Assembly (NCBI GenBank): GCA_018889975.1
Contig: CP076546.1
Span: forward strand, 2,790,001 to 2,854,000
Source of the DNA: Bacillus sp. NP157
GTDB lineage: Bacteria > Pseudomonadota > Gammaproteobacteria > Xanthomonadales > Rhodanobacteraceae
Direction: 5' to 3'
DNA: 64,000 bases
How positions within the stretch are numbered: the first letter of the stretch is position 1; each line of letters starts with the position of its first letter. Below are positions 38,486 to 46,830 of the stretch, one piece after another. The notes under the pieces were generated by a model that was not told the origin of the DNA, ran no database searches, and saw nothing but the letters and a program-made list of their open reading frames with translations. The position numbers were made by a program, and so were the translations under genes.

Positions 38486-40243
38486 ATGAGGTATCTGCTG
38501 ACCGGTACGCCGGCGGCCCGGGGCATGGCCCTCGGGCGGGCGCGTCTGGTCCAGCCCAGCCTTTACACCGCTGACATGCGCATGCTCGAGGACGCCGAGA
38601 TCGGCCCCGAGCTCGACCGCCTGCACAAGGCCCTGGACCATGCCCGCGCGGAACTGCGCGAGTTGCGCGGCAAGCTGCACGGCGCACTGGCCCGCGAAGT
38701 GGGTGACTTCATCGATGCGCATAGCCTGCTGCTCGATGACGAAGAACTGCTGCGTGGCCTGGACGAACTGATTTCGGTCGGCCATTACACCGCGAGCGCC
38801 GCGCTGAAGATGCAACGTGATCGGCTCGCGGCCGTGTTCGACGCGATGAACGATCCGTACCTGAAGAGCCGTGGCGAGGACATCGACCAGGTCATCGGCC
38901 GGGTGATGTCCGCCCTGTTCCAGCACTCCAGTCGCGAGGAACGCAAGCTCGCCGCGCGTGTCGGCGAGATCATCGTCAGCGACACGGTCGCCCCGGCCGA
39001 CATGGCCTCGCTGGCCGGCCAGGGCATGCTTGGCGTGGTCGCCAGCGCGGGCAGCGTGTACTCGCACAGCGCGATCCTGGCGCGTAGCTTCAACCTGCCG
39101 ATGCTGGTGGGCACTAAGGATGCCCTCGCGACGATCAACGACGACGACCTCGTGTTGATCGACGCCGAGCACGGCGAGGTCATCGTCCACCCGACCGCGC
39201 AGGACCTCGCGCGTTATCGCCAGTGGCAGCGGCAGGCTGCCGCCGAAGGTCGCCGCCTCGCTGCGCTGGCCTCCGCGCCGACGCACACCCGCGATGGCTT
39301 CCACGTGCGCCTGTTCGCCAATGCGGAGCTGGCCGGCGATGTGACGCTCGCCCGCTCACGCGGTGCCGACGGCGTGGGCCTGTACCGCTCCGAATTCCTG
39401 TTCCTGCGCCAGCGTGGCCTGCCCAGCGAAGAAGAGCAGTTCGCCGCGTACCGCGATGTCGTCCTCGGCATGGGTGGCCTGCCGGTCACCATACGCACGC
39501 TCGACCTCGGCGCCGACAAGGCCGACGCGGCCGGCCTTGCGATCCGCGGCGAGGAAAACCCGGCGCTGGGCGTGCGTGGCATCCGTCTTTCGCTGCGCTA
39601 CCCGGATATCTTCCTCGTGCAGCTGCGCGCGATCCTGCGTGCCGCTGCCTACGGGCCGGTGCGCGTGCTCGTGCCGATGATCACCCACCTGGGTGAGCTG
39701 ACCGAAGTGCGCCGGTTGATCAAGAAGGCCCGCGAACAACTCGCACTGGAAGGCCAGGAACTGCCCGAGCGCCTCGACATCGGCGCGATGATCGAAGTGC
39801 CGGCGGCGGCGATCGGGGTGACCTCGATCCTGCAGAAGGCCGACTTCCTCGCCATCGGCACGAATGACCTTGCCCAGTACACGCTGGCCGCCGATCGCAA
39901 CAACGATGCACTGGAAGGCATCTACGACCCGCTGCAGCCGGCGTTCCTGCGCCTGATCGCGCATGTCATCGCCGCTGCCCGCCGGGCGAAGAAACCGGTG
40001 AGCCTGTGCGGCGAGATCGCCGGCGATACGCAGTTCACCGCGTTGCTGCTCGCCATGGGCCTCGAGGAATTCTCGATGCACCCCGGCCAGTTGCTCCAGG
40101 TCCGCGACCGCCTCACCACCCTCGACTGCGCCGCCCTGCGCCGCGCCGCGCCGCACCTGTTCCGCGCGCACACCCGCGACGAAGTCGAAGAACGCCTGCT
40201 CGCCGTCGTCGCCAAGCAAGACGGCTGCGCCGGCGCCGCCTGA
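38486..40243 (+). CDS. ptsI: Phosphoenolpyruvate-protein phosphotransferase (PTS enzyme I)
   Basis: A 585-residue EI. The swivelling His domain has GSVYSHSAI (His194). The PEP-binding barrel has GADGVGLYRSEFLFL, GEENPALGVRGIRL, and the C-terminal Cys in SLCGEIAGD. It phosphorylates HPr from PEP. ATG at 38486 is preceded by an upstream in-frame region antisense to HPr. Together with hprK, EIIA-Man and HPr it forms a permease-free PTS chain. Confidence 0.96.
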   Translation: MRYLLTGTPAARGMALGRARLVQPSLYTADMRMLEDAEIGPELDRLHKALDHARAELRELRGKLHGALAREVGDFIDAHSLLLDDEELLRGLDELISVGHYTASAALKMQRDRLAAVFDAMNDPYLKSRGEDIDQVIGRVMSALFQHSSREERKLAARVGEIIVSDTVAPADMASLAGQGMLGVVASAGSVYSHSAILARSFNLPMLVGTKDALATINDDDLVLIDAEHGEVIVHPTAQDLARYRQWQRQAAAEGRRLAALASAPTHTRDGFHVRLFANAELAGDVTLARSRGADGVGLYRSEFLFLRQRGLPSEEEQFAAYRDVVLGMGGLPVTIRTLDLGADKADAAGLAIRGEENPALGVRGIRLSLRYPDIFLVQLRAILRAAAYGPVRVLVPMITHLGELTEVRRLIKKAREQLALEGQELPERLDIGAMIEVPAAAIGVTSILQKADFLAIGTNDLAQYTLAADRNNDALEGIYDPLQPAFLRLIAHVIAAARRAKKPVSLCGEIAGDTQFTALLLAMGLEEFSMHPGQLLQVRDRLTTLDCAALRRAAPHLFRAHTRDEVEERLLAVVAKQDGCAGAA

Positions 40244-40326
40244 CACCCCGCCAGGCCCGGTCCACCGCCTCACACACCGCCAGGACGGCTGCGCGCCTCC
40301 GCCCTCCCCCATCGCATACCGCCCCT

Positions 40327-40349
40327 GTAGGAGCGCGCCTGCGCGCGAC
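40327..40349 (+). repeat. REP element, head 84 bases after the ptsI stop
   Basis: GTAG head, GAGCGCGC, CT, GCGCGCGAC. Forward orientation, 3' of ptsI. Confidence 0.88.
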
Positions 40350-40374
40350 CGCCAACCAACGCAGCGCCCCCCCC

Positions 40375-40659
40375 TCAAGCAACGCGCAGCTGAATCCCCA
40401 GCGCATGCAACACTCGCATCACCGTCGCGAACTCGGGATTGCCGTCGGACGCCAACGCGCGGTAGAGCCCCTCGCGCGAAATCCCCGCCGCCCGCGACAC
40501 CGTCGTCATGCCGCGTGCCCGCGCGATATCGCCCAACGCAGCGCGCACAAGGCTCCCATCACCCGGGTCTTCGACAAGGCACGCATTCAGGTAGGCGATC
40601 TGGCTTGCCTCCGTGTGGAGGTGATCGACGGGATCCCATCGAGTGACAACTTCTTTCAT
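40375..40659 (-). CDS. Addiction module antitoxin (HTH, TIGR02684-like)
   Basis: A 94-residue protein starting MKEVVTRWDPVDHLHTEASQIAYLNACLVEDPGDGSLVRAALGDIARARG. The second half is a helix-turn-helix (MTTVSRAAGISREGLYRALASDGNPEFATVMRVLHALGIQL) like that of the antidote proteins paired with RelE/ParE-type killers. It neutralises the toxin and represses the pair. Its ATG overlaps the toxin stop by one base (TGATG), so translation is coupled. Confidence 0.9.
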   Translation of the reverse strand: MKEVVTRWDPVDHLHTEASQIAYLNACLVEDPGDGSLVRAALGDIARARGMTTVSRAAGISREGLYRALASDGNPEFATVMRVLHALGIQLRVA

Positions 40660-40958
40660 CAGTTCTGGTCCCATGCCTTTGCGAGCTGGATGGCGCGACG
40701 GATGTCTTGCGACTGGCTGCTCTTGTCGCCTCCCGATAGCAAGACGATGAGCTGGTTCCCGCGATGGATGTAGTAAAGGCGGTAGCCCGGGCCGCAATCG
40801 ATCCTCGCCTCCCTGACGCCTTCACCGACGTGCTTCACGTCGCCAAAGTGGCCGAGCTCCATCCGACGCAACCGCGCGTCGATGCGCAACATGGCTGCAA
40901 GATCGGGCAAGCCGTCATGCCATCGTTTGAACGTTCGCGTTTGGTTGATTGCGTACAT
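40659..40958 (-). CDS. RelE/ParE superfamily addiction module toxin
   Basis: A 99-residue toxin (MYAINQTRTFKRWHDGLPDLAAMLRIDARLRRMELGHFGDVKHVGEGVREARIDCGPGYRLYYI...LLSGGDKSSQSQDIRRAIQLAK) of the addiction module killer family (TIGR02683-like). The GDVK.VG.GV.E.RI..GPGYR core and GGDKSSQ are conserved. Likely an mRNA or translation inhibitor. It overlaps the peptidase S41 reading frame by 44 bases. The gene starts at 40958; an upstream in-frame ATG adds six residues. Confidence 0.92.
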   Translation of the reverse strand: MYAINQTRTFKRWHDGLPDLAAMLRIDARLRRMELGHFGDVKHVGEGVREARIDCGPGYRLYYIHRGNQLIVLLSGGDKSSQSQDIRRAIQLAKAWDQN

Positions 40959-42414
40959 GACGCAACCGTAACCCATAGGCTACACCCGTGACCCATGGAC
41001 TACAACTGGCGCGTAAAAGCCCTACGAACGCGCGCGCCCTAGGAACCTGTTGGGCAAGCCACGCCTTCGCGCGGTCGACGGCGGCATCGCCTTCCACCCG
41101 TTCGTCCGGTAGCACTTGCTTGCCGAAGACCACGCCCGATCGATCGACGGCGATCGCCGACTTCAGCACCACGCTGCTGCCGTCTTTCAACGGGAAAACG
41201 GCATTCCCGTTCGCCTGGCCAAAGGTCGGCAGGCCGAACGAGCGCGTCGCCGGGCGGCCATGGAAGGCGACCGCGACGCCCTCGCCCGCGCTGGCGGTAT
41301 GCGGGCCCAGAAGCACAGCCACGGGTTCATGGGTCAGGTCCATCGTGGGCTTCACCGGGAAGCCGAGACCCCGGTCCGCATGGATCGGCTGGTCCGGCCT
41401 GGCGGGCGTCCGATAGCCACCGAGCAAGCCGCTGCCGAGCAACGCACGGACGCCGGCAAGCATGGGCGGCACGCTGCCACCGGTGTCCTCGCGCAGGTCC
41501 ACGATCCAGCCACCCGTGACCGAGGGAGCGAGAGCCGCGATCGCCGACGCAACGGTTTCCGCATAGTACTGCCTCGCTTCCACCGGGCCGGTCATGCCGG
41601 GCAGCCGCACGTACCCGACCCCGCCTGGCAACAGCTTGACCACGGGTGGGAAACGCGTGCCATCGACGGTCGACTCAGCCGTCGCCCTAGTCGGGTCCAT
41701 GAAGAAGCTGTGCCCATCGGCCAGCTTCGTGATCGCGTAACGAATGGCGGGATAGGCCACGTAGGCGGGATCGCCCTTGTCCAGGTGGGGATCGACTTCC
41801 TTGCGGAAGGCATCCCAGTCCACGTTGCCCGCGTTGAGCGCATGGGCGCGGATGAGGGCAAGCGCTTCGTCGAGCAGCGCGGGTGCGTCGATGGCGGTTC
41901 GCTCCGGATCCGCGACGGCAAGGCGAAGGTGGTTGAAGTGGGCGACGCCGGGGCCGGTCAGCAGGACACCCACGACGACCTCCGTGGCGTCGCGCGGGAT
42001 GAACAGCCGGACGCTGCGCGCCAGCGCAGCGGAGTCGACGTTGACCGGATGGCCCTGCGTGGTCTGGAAGGCACGCCCAAGCGGCGACGCGCTATCGGCG
42101 CGCAGCCAGATGGCTGCGTTGGCTGCGCCACCGGTCGTCGCCACGTCGGCGCTCAGGATCACATCCCTGCCTGCGAACGGGCGCGCATCGATACCCGCCG
42201 CGCCGCTGCCCCACGGTTCGTTTCCCTCCGGAGTGCGCGCCAGCGTGACGGCGACACCGTCACCCGACCATGGATCCCCCTGCGCCGCGAGCGTGTACGA
42301 CGGACTGCGGTTGACGACATACCAGTGCAGCTGCGCCTCCGTTGCGGCGGCGAGCGTGGGAACGGCGACCCACAGCGTCAGCACCATCCGCCATACAAGC
42401 GTTGCCTTGGACAT
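40915..42414 (-). CDS. Peptidase S41 family protein, secreted, with an odd C-terminal tail
   Basis: A 499-residue protein with a signal peptide (MSKATLVWRMVLTLWVAVPTLAAA). The last two-thirds has the S41 peptidase core: GGVGYVRLPGM, VTGGWIVDLREDTGGSVPPML and the nucleophile region GPHTASAGEGVA. A 5' domain (about 25-160) resembles the jelly-roll of related proteins. GGAGTG precedes the ATG at 42414. The final 43 residues (after KAWLAQQ) run through the toxin promoter and 44 bases into the toxin gene and look non-native. Confidence 0.85.
   Translation of the reverse strand: MSKATLVWRMVLTLWVAVPTLAAATEAQLHWYVVNRSPSYTLAAQGDPWSGDGVAVTLARTPEGNEPWGSGAAGIDARPFAGRDVILSADVATTGGAANAAIWLRADSASPLGRAFQTTQGHPVNVDSAALARSVRLFIPRDATEVVVGVLLTGPGVAHFNHLRLAVADPERTAIDAPALLDEALALIRAHALNAGNVDWDAFRKEVDPHLDKGDPAYVAYPAIRYAITKLADGHSFFMDPTRATAESTVDGTRFPPVVKLLPGGVGYVRLPGMTGPVEARQYYAETVASAIAALAPSVTGGWIVDLREDTGGSVPPMLAGVRALLGSGLLGGYRTPARPDQPIHADRGLGFPVKPTMDLTHEPVAVLLGPHTASAGEGVAVAFHGRPATRSFGLPTFGQANGNAVFPLKDGSSVVLKSAIAVDRSGVVFGKQVLPDERVEGDAAVDRAKAWLAQQVPRARAFVGLLRASCSPWVTGVAYGLRLRHVRNQPNANVQTMA
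40966..41003 (-). promoter_or_regulatory. Tandem direct repeat ahead of the toxin gene (candidate operator)
   Basis: Two 18-base repeats, CCGTaACCCATaGgCTAC (40966-40983) and CCGTgACCCATgGaCTAC (40986-41003), differ at four positions and are spaced 20 bases apart, two helical turns. They sit 8-45 bases upstream of the toxin start. Candidate autoregulatory sites for the antitoxin. Confidence 0.55.
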
Positions 42415-42480
42415 CGTTAACCCACTCCGCGCCCCGTCGTTCATGGACACCGGATGCTATAGAGCTGATCCCAGGAAATC

Positions 42481-42498
42481 TGTAGGCGCCTGCCTACA
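42481..42498. other. Short palindrome TGTAGGCGCCTGCCTACA
   Basis: Seven-base arms TGTAGGC and GCCTACA with a GCCT centre in the gap between S41 and fadE. Too short, and without a T tract, to be a terminator. Confidence 0.4.
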
Positions 42499-42520
42499 AC
42501 GAACCTTGCGAATCGCCCAA

Positions 42521-42550
42521 AAGAAAAGGGCCGGCAATACGCCGGCCCTT
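42521..42550 (-). terminator. Intrinsic terminator of fadE
   Basis: Ten-base arms AAGGGCCGGC (42526-42535) and GCCGGCCCTT (42541-42550) with a 5-base loop. The A-rich left flank gives a T-rich tract on the minus strand. Confidence 0.88.
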
Positions 42551-42573
42551 CGTCCCATCCACATCGAAGGCGA

Positions 42574-45045
42574 TCAGGCTGCCCGCGACGCTTCCATCTT
42601 CTCGGCCTTCGCCGCCACGCCAGCCTTCAGCTCGTCGCTGTCGAAGTCGTCCACCGAAATGAACTCGGCGACGGCATCGCGCACGCGCTGCAGCAGCTCG
42701 CGTTCGGCGGTCGTGATCGCGCCGAGCTTCTCGGCTTCCGCCAGCTGCTCGTTATACGTGTGCGCCTTCAGCTGGCCACCCTTGAACGCCTTTAGGAACT
42801 TGCGCTCCACCGGCTCGGCGGCGATGACGTCCGGCAGCACCGCGTTCATCTGGCCAACGACGTTGTTCGCGGTCGGGGTCAGGTAGGTCCACGTGGTCAG
42901 GCGATCGCGGGCCTCGCTGGGCGCCGTGATCAGTGCAGCCACGCGACGACCGAGGCGATCCGACGGCGGTACTTCGCGACGACCGAACGGGAACACCAGG
43001 GCACGCAGCAGCCAGGCTACCGGGCGCACCGGGAAGTTCCGGATCACGCCATCCAGCGCCATCTGCATGTTCCATACGCACTGGTGGAACGCCCAGGCCA
43101 GCAGCGGACGATCCGCTTCCGGACGGCCGGTGTCTTCGTAGCGCTTCAGCATCGCGCTGGCGATGTAGAGGTACGACAGCACGTCGCCGAGGCGGGCCGA
43201 CAGCTTTTCCTTGAACTTCAGCTTGCCGCCGAGCACGCCCATCGCCACGTCGGCACACAGTGCCAGTGCCGCGGAGTAACGGTTGAGCTTGCGGTAGTAG
43301 CGGCGGGTGTACGCATCGCCCGGGGCATCACCGATGCGCGCCGAGGTGATGCCGAGCACGAAGCTGCGCACCGCGTTGGAAAAGCCGAAGCCGATGTGGC
43401 CGAACAGCGCCTTGTCGAAGGTCTTCAGGCGCTCGCGATAGTCCGCGATGGAAAGCGCCTGCATTTCCTTCAGCACGTAAGGATGGCAGCGGATCGCACC
43501 CTGGCCGAAGATCATCAGGCTGCGCGTCATGATGTTCGCGCCTTCCACCGTGATGGCGATCGGCACGCTCTGCCAGCCGCGACCCATGTAGTTCTTCGGG
43601 CCGAGGATGACGCCCTTGCCACCGTGCACGTCCATCGCGTCGGATGCGATCTGGCGGCACCATTCGGTGGCGTGGTATTTCGCGATCGCCGAAGGCACCG
43701 CCGGCTTTTCACCACGATCCACCGCGGCAGCCGTCGCGCGCGACAGTGCCTGGGTGGCATAGGTCAGGCCGCCGATGCGGGCCAGCGCTTCTTCCACGCC
43801 CTCGAAACGACCGATGGCCAGGCCGAACTGCTTGCGCATGCGGGCATACGCGCCGGTCGACGCCACGGCCATGCGCGACGCGCCGGTCGCGTTGGACGGC
43901 AGCGAGATGGCGCGGCCGACCGACAGGCACTCGACCAGCATGCGCCAGCCCTGGCCGGCCATGTGCGGGCCACCGATCAGCACCGACAGCGGGACGAACA
44001 TGTCCTTCGCGTGGATCGGGCCGTTCTGGAACGGCGTGTTGAGCGGGAAGTGGCGACGGCCGATTTCCATCCCCGGGGTTTCGCGCGGCAGCAGCGCCAG
44101 CGTGATGCCGAGGTCTTCCTTGTCACCCAGCAGCTTGTCCGGGTCGTACATGCGGAAGGCCAGGCCGACGATGGTCGCGACCGGAGCCAGCGTGATGTAG
44201 CGCTTGTCGAAGGTCAGGCGGATGCCGACGGTTTCTTCGCCGTTCCACATGCCCTTGGTGACGATGCCGAAGTCCGGGATCGAGGTCGCGTCCGAGCCGG
44301 CGTACGGGCCGGTCAGCGCGAAACAGGGGACCTCGCGGCCGTCGGCGAGGCGCGGCAGGAAGTGGTTCTTCTGCTCGTCGCTGCCGTAGTGCATCAGCAG
44401 CTCGCCAGGGCCGAGCGAGTTGGGCACGGCGACTGTGGAAGCCAGCGTCTGCGACATGCTGGACAGCTTCTGCAGCACCGCCGAATGCGCCAGCGCGGAG
44501 AAGCCCAGGCCACCGTAGCTCTTCGGGATGATCATGCCGAAGAACTTGTTCTTCTTGATGAAGGCCCAGACCTCCGGCGGCAGGTCCGCCAGCTCGTGGG
44601 TGATCTGCCAGTCGTCGATCATGCCGCAGAGTTCTTCGACGGGGCCGTCGAGGAAGGCCTGCTCTTCGACCGACAGTTCCGGCTTCGGCTGCTTCAGCAG
44701 CACGCTCCACTTCGGCATGCCCGAGAACAGCTCGCCTTCGAAACCGACGGTGCCGGCCTCGAGCGCGGTCTGTTCGGTTTCCGACAGCTTCGGGGTCACC
44801 TTGGCGAACATCGACAGCAGCGGCGCACTGATCTTCTTGCGACGGAAGTCGACCATCAGCAGCGGCACGGCGACCACCGCCAGCAGCACCAGCAGGATGA
44901 CGGTGGTGACCGGCGCACCGGCCAGGAAGCCGACGACCAGCGTCGTCGCCGCCGTGGCGATCGCCCACGTCCTGAGGGACGTGCGGTGGTAAGCACATGC
45001 ACCGGAGGCGATCAGTGCCGCCAGTACAACCAGGATCGCAGACAT
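42574..45045 (-). CDS. fadE: Acyl-CoA dehydrogenase FadE
   Basis: An 823-residue FAD enzyme of beta-oxidation, similar in length to E. coli FadE (814). Two N-terminal hydrophobic segments (about 1-68) anchor it. The dehydrogenase core follows, with the FAD/substrate regions CFALTGPYAGSDATSIPD and MDVHGGKGVILGPKNYMGRGWQ, and a C-terminal DUF1974-type domain. GAGG precedes the ATG at 45045; a GTG three codons upstream is less likely. Ends in a helical, acidic tail. Confidence 0.95.
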   Translation of the reverse strand: MSAILVVLAALIASGACAYHRTSLRTWAIATAATTLVVGFLAGAPVTTVILLVLLAVVAVPLLMVDFRRKKISAPLLSMFAKVTPKLSETEQTALEAGTVGFEGELFSGMPKWSVLLKQPKPELSVEEQAFLDGPVEELCGMIDDWQITHELADLPPEVWAFIKKNKFFGMIIPKSYGGLGFSALAHSAVLQKLSSMSQTLASTVAVPNSLGPGELLMHYGSDEQKNHFLPRLADGREVPCFALTGPYAGSDATSIPDFGIVTKGMWNGEETVGIRLTFDKRYITLAPVATIVGLAFRMYDPDKLLGDKEDLGITLALLPRETPGMEIGRRHFPLNTPFQNGPIHAKDMFVPLSVLIGGPHMAGQGWRMLVECLSVGRAISLPSNATGASRMAVASTGAYARMRKQFGLAIGRFEGVEEALARIGGLTYATQALSRATAAAVDRGEKPAVPSAIAKYHATEWCRQIASDAMDVHGGKGVILGPKNYMGRGWQSVPIAITVEGANIMTRSLMIFGQGAIRCHPYVLKEMQALSIADYRERLKTFDKALFGHIGFGFSNAVRSFVLGITSARIGDAPGDAYTRRYYRKLNRYSAALALCADVAMGVLGGKLKFKEKLSARLGDVLSYLYIASAMLKRYEDTGRPEADRPLLAWAFHQCVWNMQMALDGVIRNFPVRPVAWLLRALVFPFGRREVPPSDRLGRRVAALITAPSEARDRLTTWTYLTPTANNVVGQMNAVLPDVIAAEPVERKFLKAFKGGQLKAHTYNEQLAEAEKLGAITTAERELLQRVRDAVAEFISVDDFDSDELKAGVAAKAEKMEASRAA

Positions 45046-45127
45046 GGGTATCACCTCGTACGTCGTGTTTCTAACAGGGTTACTTCAAGCGGAATGCAGC
45101 GGGACAGATAACAGGTGAAACGTGGAG

Positions 45128-46003
45128 TCAAAGCGATTGCATGAACGACGCGATCTCGCGGGTGAACGCGTCGTTCGCGTCGCCGGCCACCATGTGGGTG
45201 GCATCGGCGAGCGACACGTGGCGCGCGTGCGGTACCACGCGGAGGAATTCGTCGACGGTGTGGCTGGACACCACGTCGCTGCGCGCGCCCGAAAGCAGCA
45301 GCACGGGCACCCGGATGTTGGCGGCGGCGGCGAACAGACGCGGCTGGTAGCGCTCGCTCTCCTCGACCAGGCCATCCAGCAAGGCGGGATCCCAATGCCA
45401 GCGCAGCCGGCCATCGTCGCCCTGGCGCAGCAGCGGCTTCAGCTGGCTCTCCGTCTTGCGCTCGCGACGATGCGGCAGGTAGGCCTCGATGGCCGTGGCT
45501 GCTTCCTCGTAACTGGCGAAACCGTCGGGATGGGCGCGCATGAAGCCGAGGATACGTTCCACCCCACGGGTTTCCCACCGCGGCGTGATATCGACGAGGA
45601 TCAATGCCGAGAACGGGCAATCGTCGCCCGCCTCGCCCGCCGCGACCAGGGCAAGCAGGCCACCCATCGAGGCGCCCACCACGACCGGACGGGTTCCATC
45701 CGCTGGGGCGGCGGCATCGGCAACGCTGCGCAGGTCCGCGACGAACTGTTCCATGTGGTAGTCGCCACGCGGCACGCGCTCGCTCTCGCCATGGCCGCGG
45801 GCGTCAAAGGTCAACGCCGGGAAGCCCTGCGCCGCCAGCGTCCGCGCCGAACCGGTCCAGGCATGGCGGGTCTGGCCGAAGCCGTGCGCGAACACCAGGG
45901 CAGGCCCGCGGGAGCCGGGCCAGCGCTCGCCGGCCAGCAGGATGCCGTCCAGCGCGGTGAGCTGGAGCGGGATCGACGGGATCGTGGCGGGTTCGGCAAC
46001 CAT
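45128..46003 (-). CDS. Alpha/beta hydrolase fold protein
   Basis: A 291-residue hydrolase with oxyanion region VFAHGFGQTRHAW, nucleophile elbow VVGASMGGLL (Ser), acidic residue region LLLSGARSDVV and catalytic His in LADATHMVAGD. The substrate is not known; esters or small lipids are likely. It is divergent from a TetR regulator and near fadE. Start at 46003; an upstream in-frame ATG adds 12 residues. Confidence 0.88.
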   Translation of the reverse strand: MVAEPATIPSIPLQLTALDGILLAGERWPGSRGPALVFAHGFGQTRHAWTGSARTLAAQGFPALTFDARGHGESERVPRGDYHMEQFVADLRSVADAAAPADGTRPVVVGASMGGLLALVAAGEAGDDCPFSALILVDITPRWETRGVERILGFMRAHPDGFASYEEAATAIEAYLPHRRERKTESQLKPLLRQGDDGRLRWHWDPALLDGLVEESERYQPRLFAAAANIRVPVLLLSGARSDVVSSHTVDEFLRVVPHARHVSLADATHMVAGDANDAFTREIASFMQSL

Positions 46004-46047
46004 ACGGATGAGTATGTGGGGCCGGCTTGCCGTCGTCAATACGCTTG

Positions 46048-46098
46048 CGTACGGTCATGTAACGTACGGAAAGTCAAGGTCTTACGCAACACGTACGG
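46048..46098. promoter_or_regulatory. Three CGTACGG repeats between the hydrolase and TetR genes
   Basis: CGTACGG occurs at 46048-46054, 46063-46069 and 46092-46098, spaced 15 and 29 bases. They lie over the divergent promoters of the hydrolase (-) and TetR gene (+) and are candidate TetR operator half-sites. Confidence 0.45.
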
Positions 46099-46143
46099 AA
46101 CCGGATGGATTGCAAAGCCGCGCATTCCCGCTACCATGCGTCG

Positions 46144-46734
46144 ATGAACGATGGTGCCAAGAACGAACGGGTCCGCCTCTCCGCCGAAGACTGGGAAGAT
46201 GGCGCGCTGGCCTTGATCGCCGAACAGGGCGTGGGAGCGCTGGCCGTGGAGGCCCTCGCCCGCCGCCTGGGCGTGACCAAGGGCAGCTTTTACTGGCATT
46301 TCCGTACCCGTGAAGCGCTTCTCCAGGCCGCCCTCGAGCGCTGGGAAGAGTACGGTGAGCGCGAAGTGCTGGCCGAGATCGAACGCATCGCCGATCCACG
46401 CAAGCGCTTGCCCGAACTGTTCCGCCGCGTGGCCCACGAGCTGCAGCCGCACCGCGTCTATGCGGCACTGCTGAAAGCGCTGGACCACCCGCAGGTGATC
46501 CCGGTCATGGCACGCGTGTCGCAGCGACGGATGGACTTCCTGACCCGCATGTATAGCGAAGCCGGCCTCGAGCCGATCGTCGCCCTGCACCGGGCACGCC
46601 TTACCTATGCGGCCTACGTCGGCTTCCTGCAGCTGAACTTCACGCTGGGCCTGCCGCGCCTGTCGCACGAAGAATTCGATGCCTACGTCGAGCACGTGAT
46701 CACCACGCTGACGCCGGCGAAAGTCGAAGAGTGA
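46144..46734 (+). CDS. TetR family transcriptional regulator
   Basis: A 196-residue regulator. The N-terminal HTH (about 10-55) shows GALALIAEQGVGALAVEALARRLGVTKGSFYWHFRTREALLQAALERWE. A C-terminal ligand domain follows (about 75-190). Divergent from the alpha/beta hydrolase, so that gene (and perhaps fadE) is the likely target; the ligand is unknown. Start at 46144; an in-frame ATG 13 codons upstream is possible. Confidence 0.92.
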   Translation: MNDGAKNERVRLSAEDWEDGALALIAEQGVGALAVEALARRLGVTKGSFYWHFRTREALLQAALERWEEYGEREVLAEIERIADPRKRLPELFRRVAHELQPHRVYAALLKALDHPQVIPVMARVSQRRMDFLTRMYSEAGLEPIVALHRARLTYAAYVGFLQLNFTLGLPRLSHEEFDAYVEHVITTLTPAKVEE

Positions 46735-46830
46735 CCTGAACGGCGCCCGCGTTTTGCTGCGCCGTGCCTTGTAAATACCACGATCCGCAAACTACTGTCT
46801 CCACAGGCAATTACCTGGAGACCACACCGG

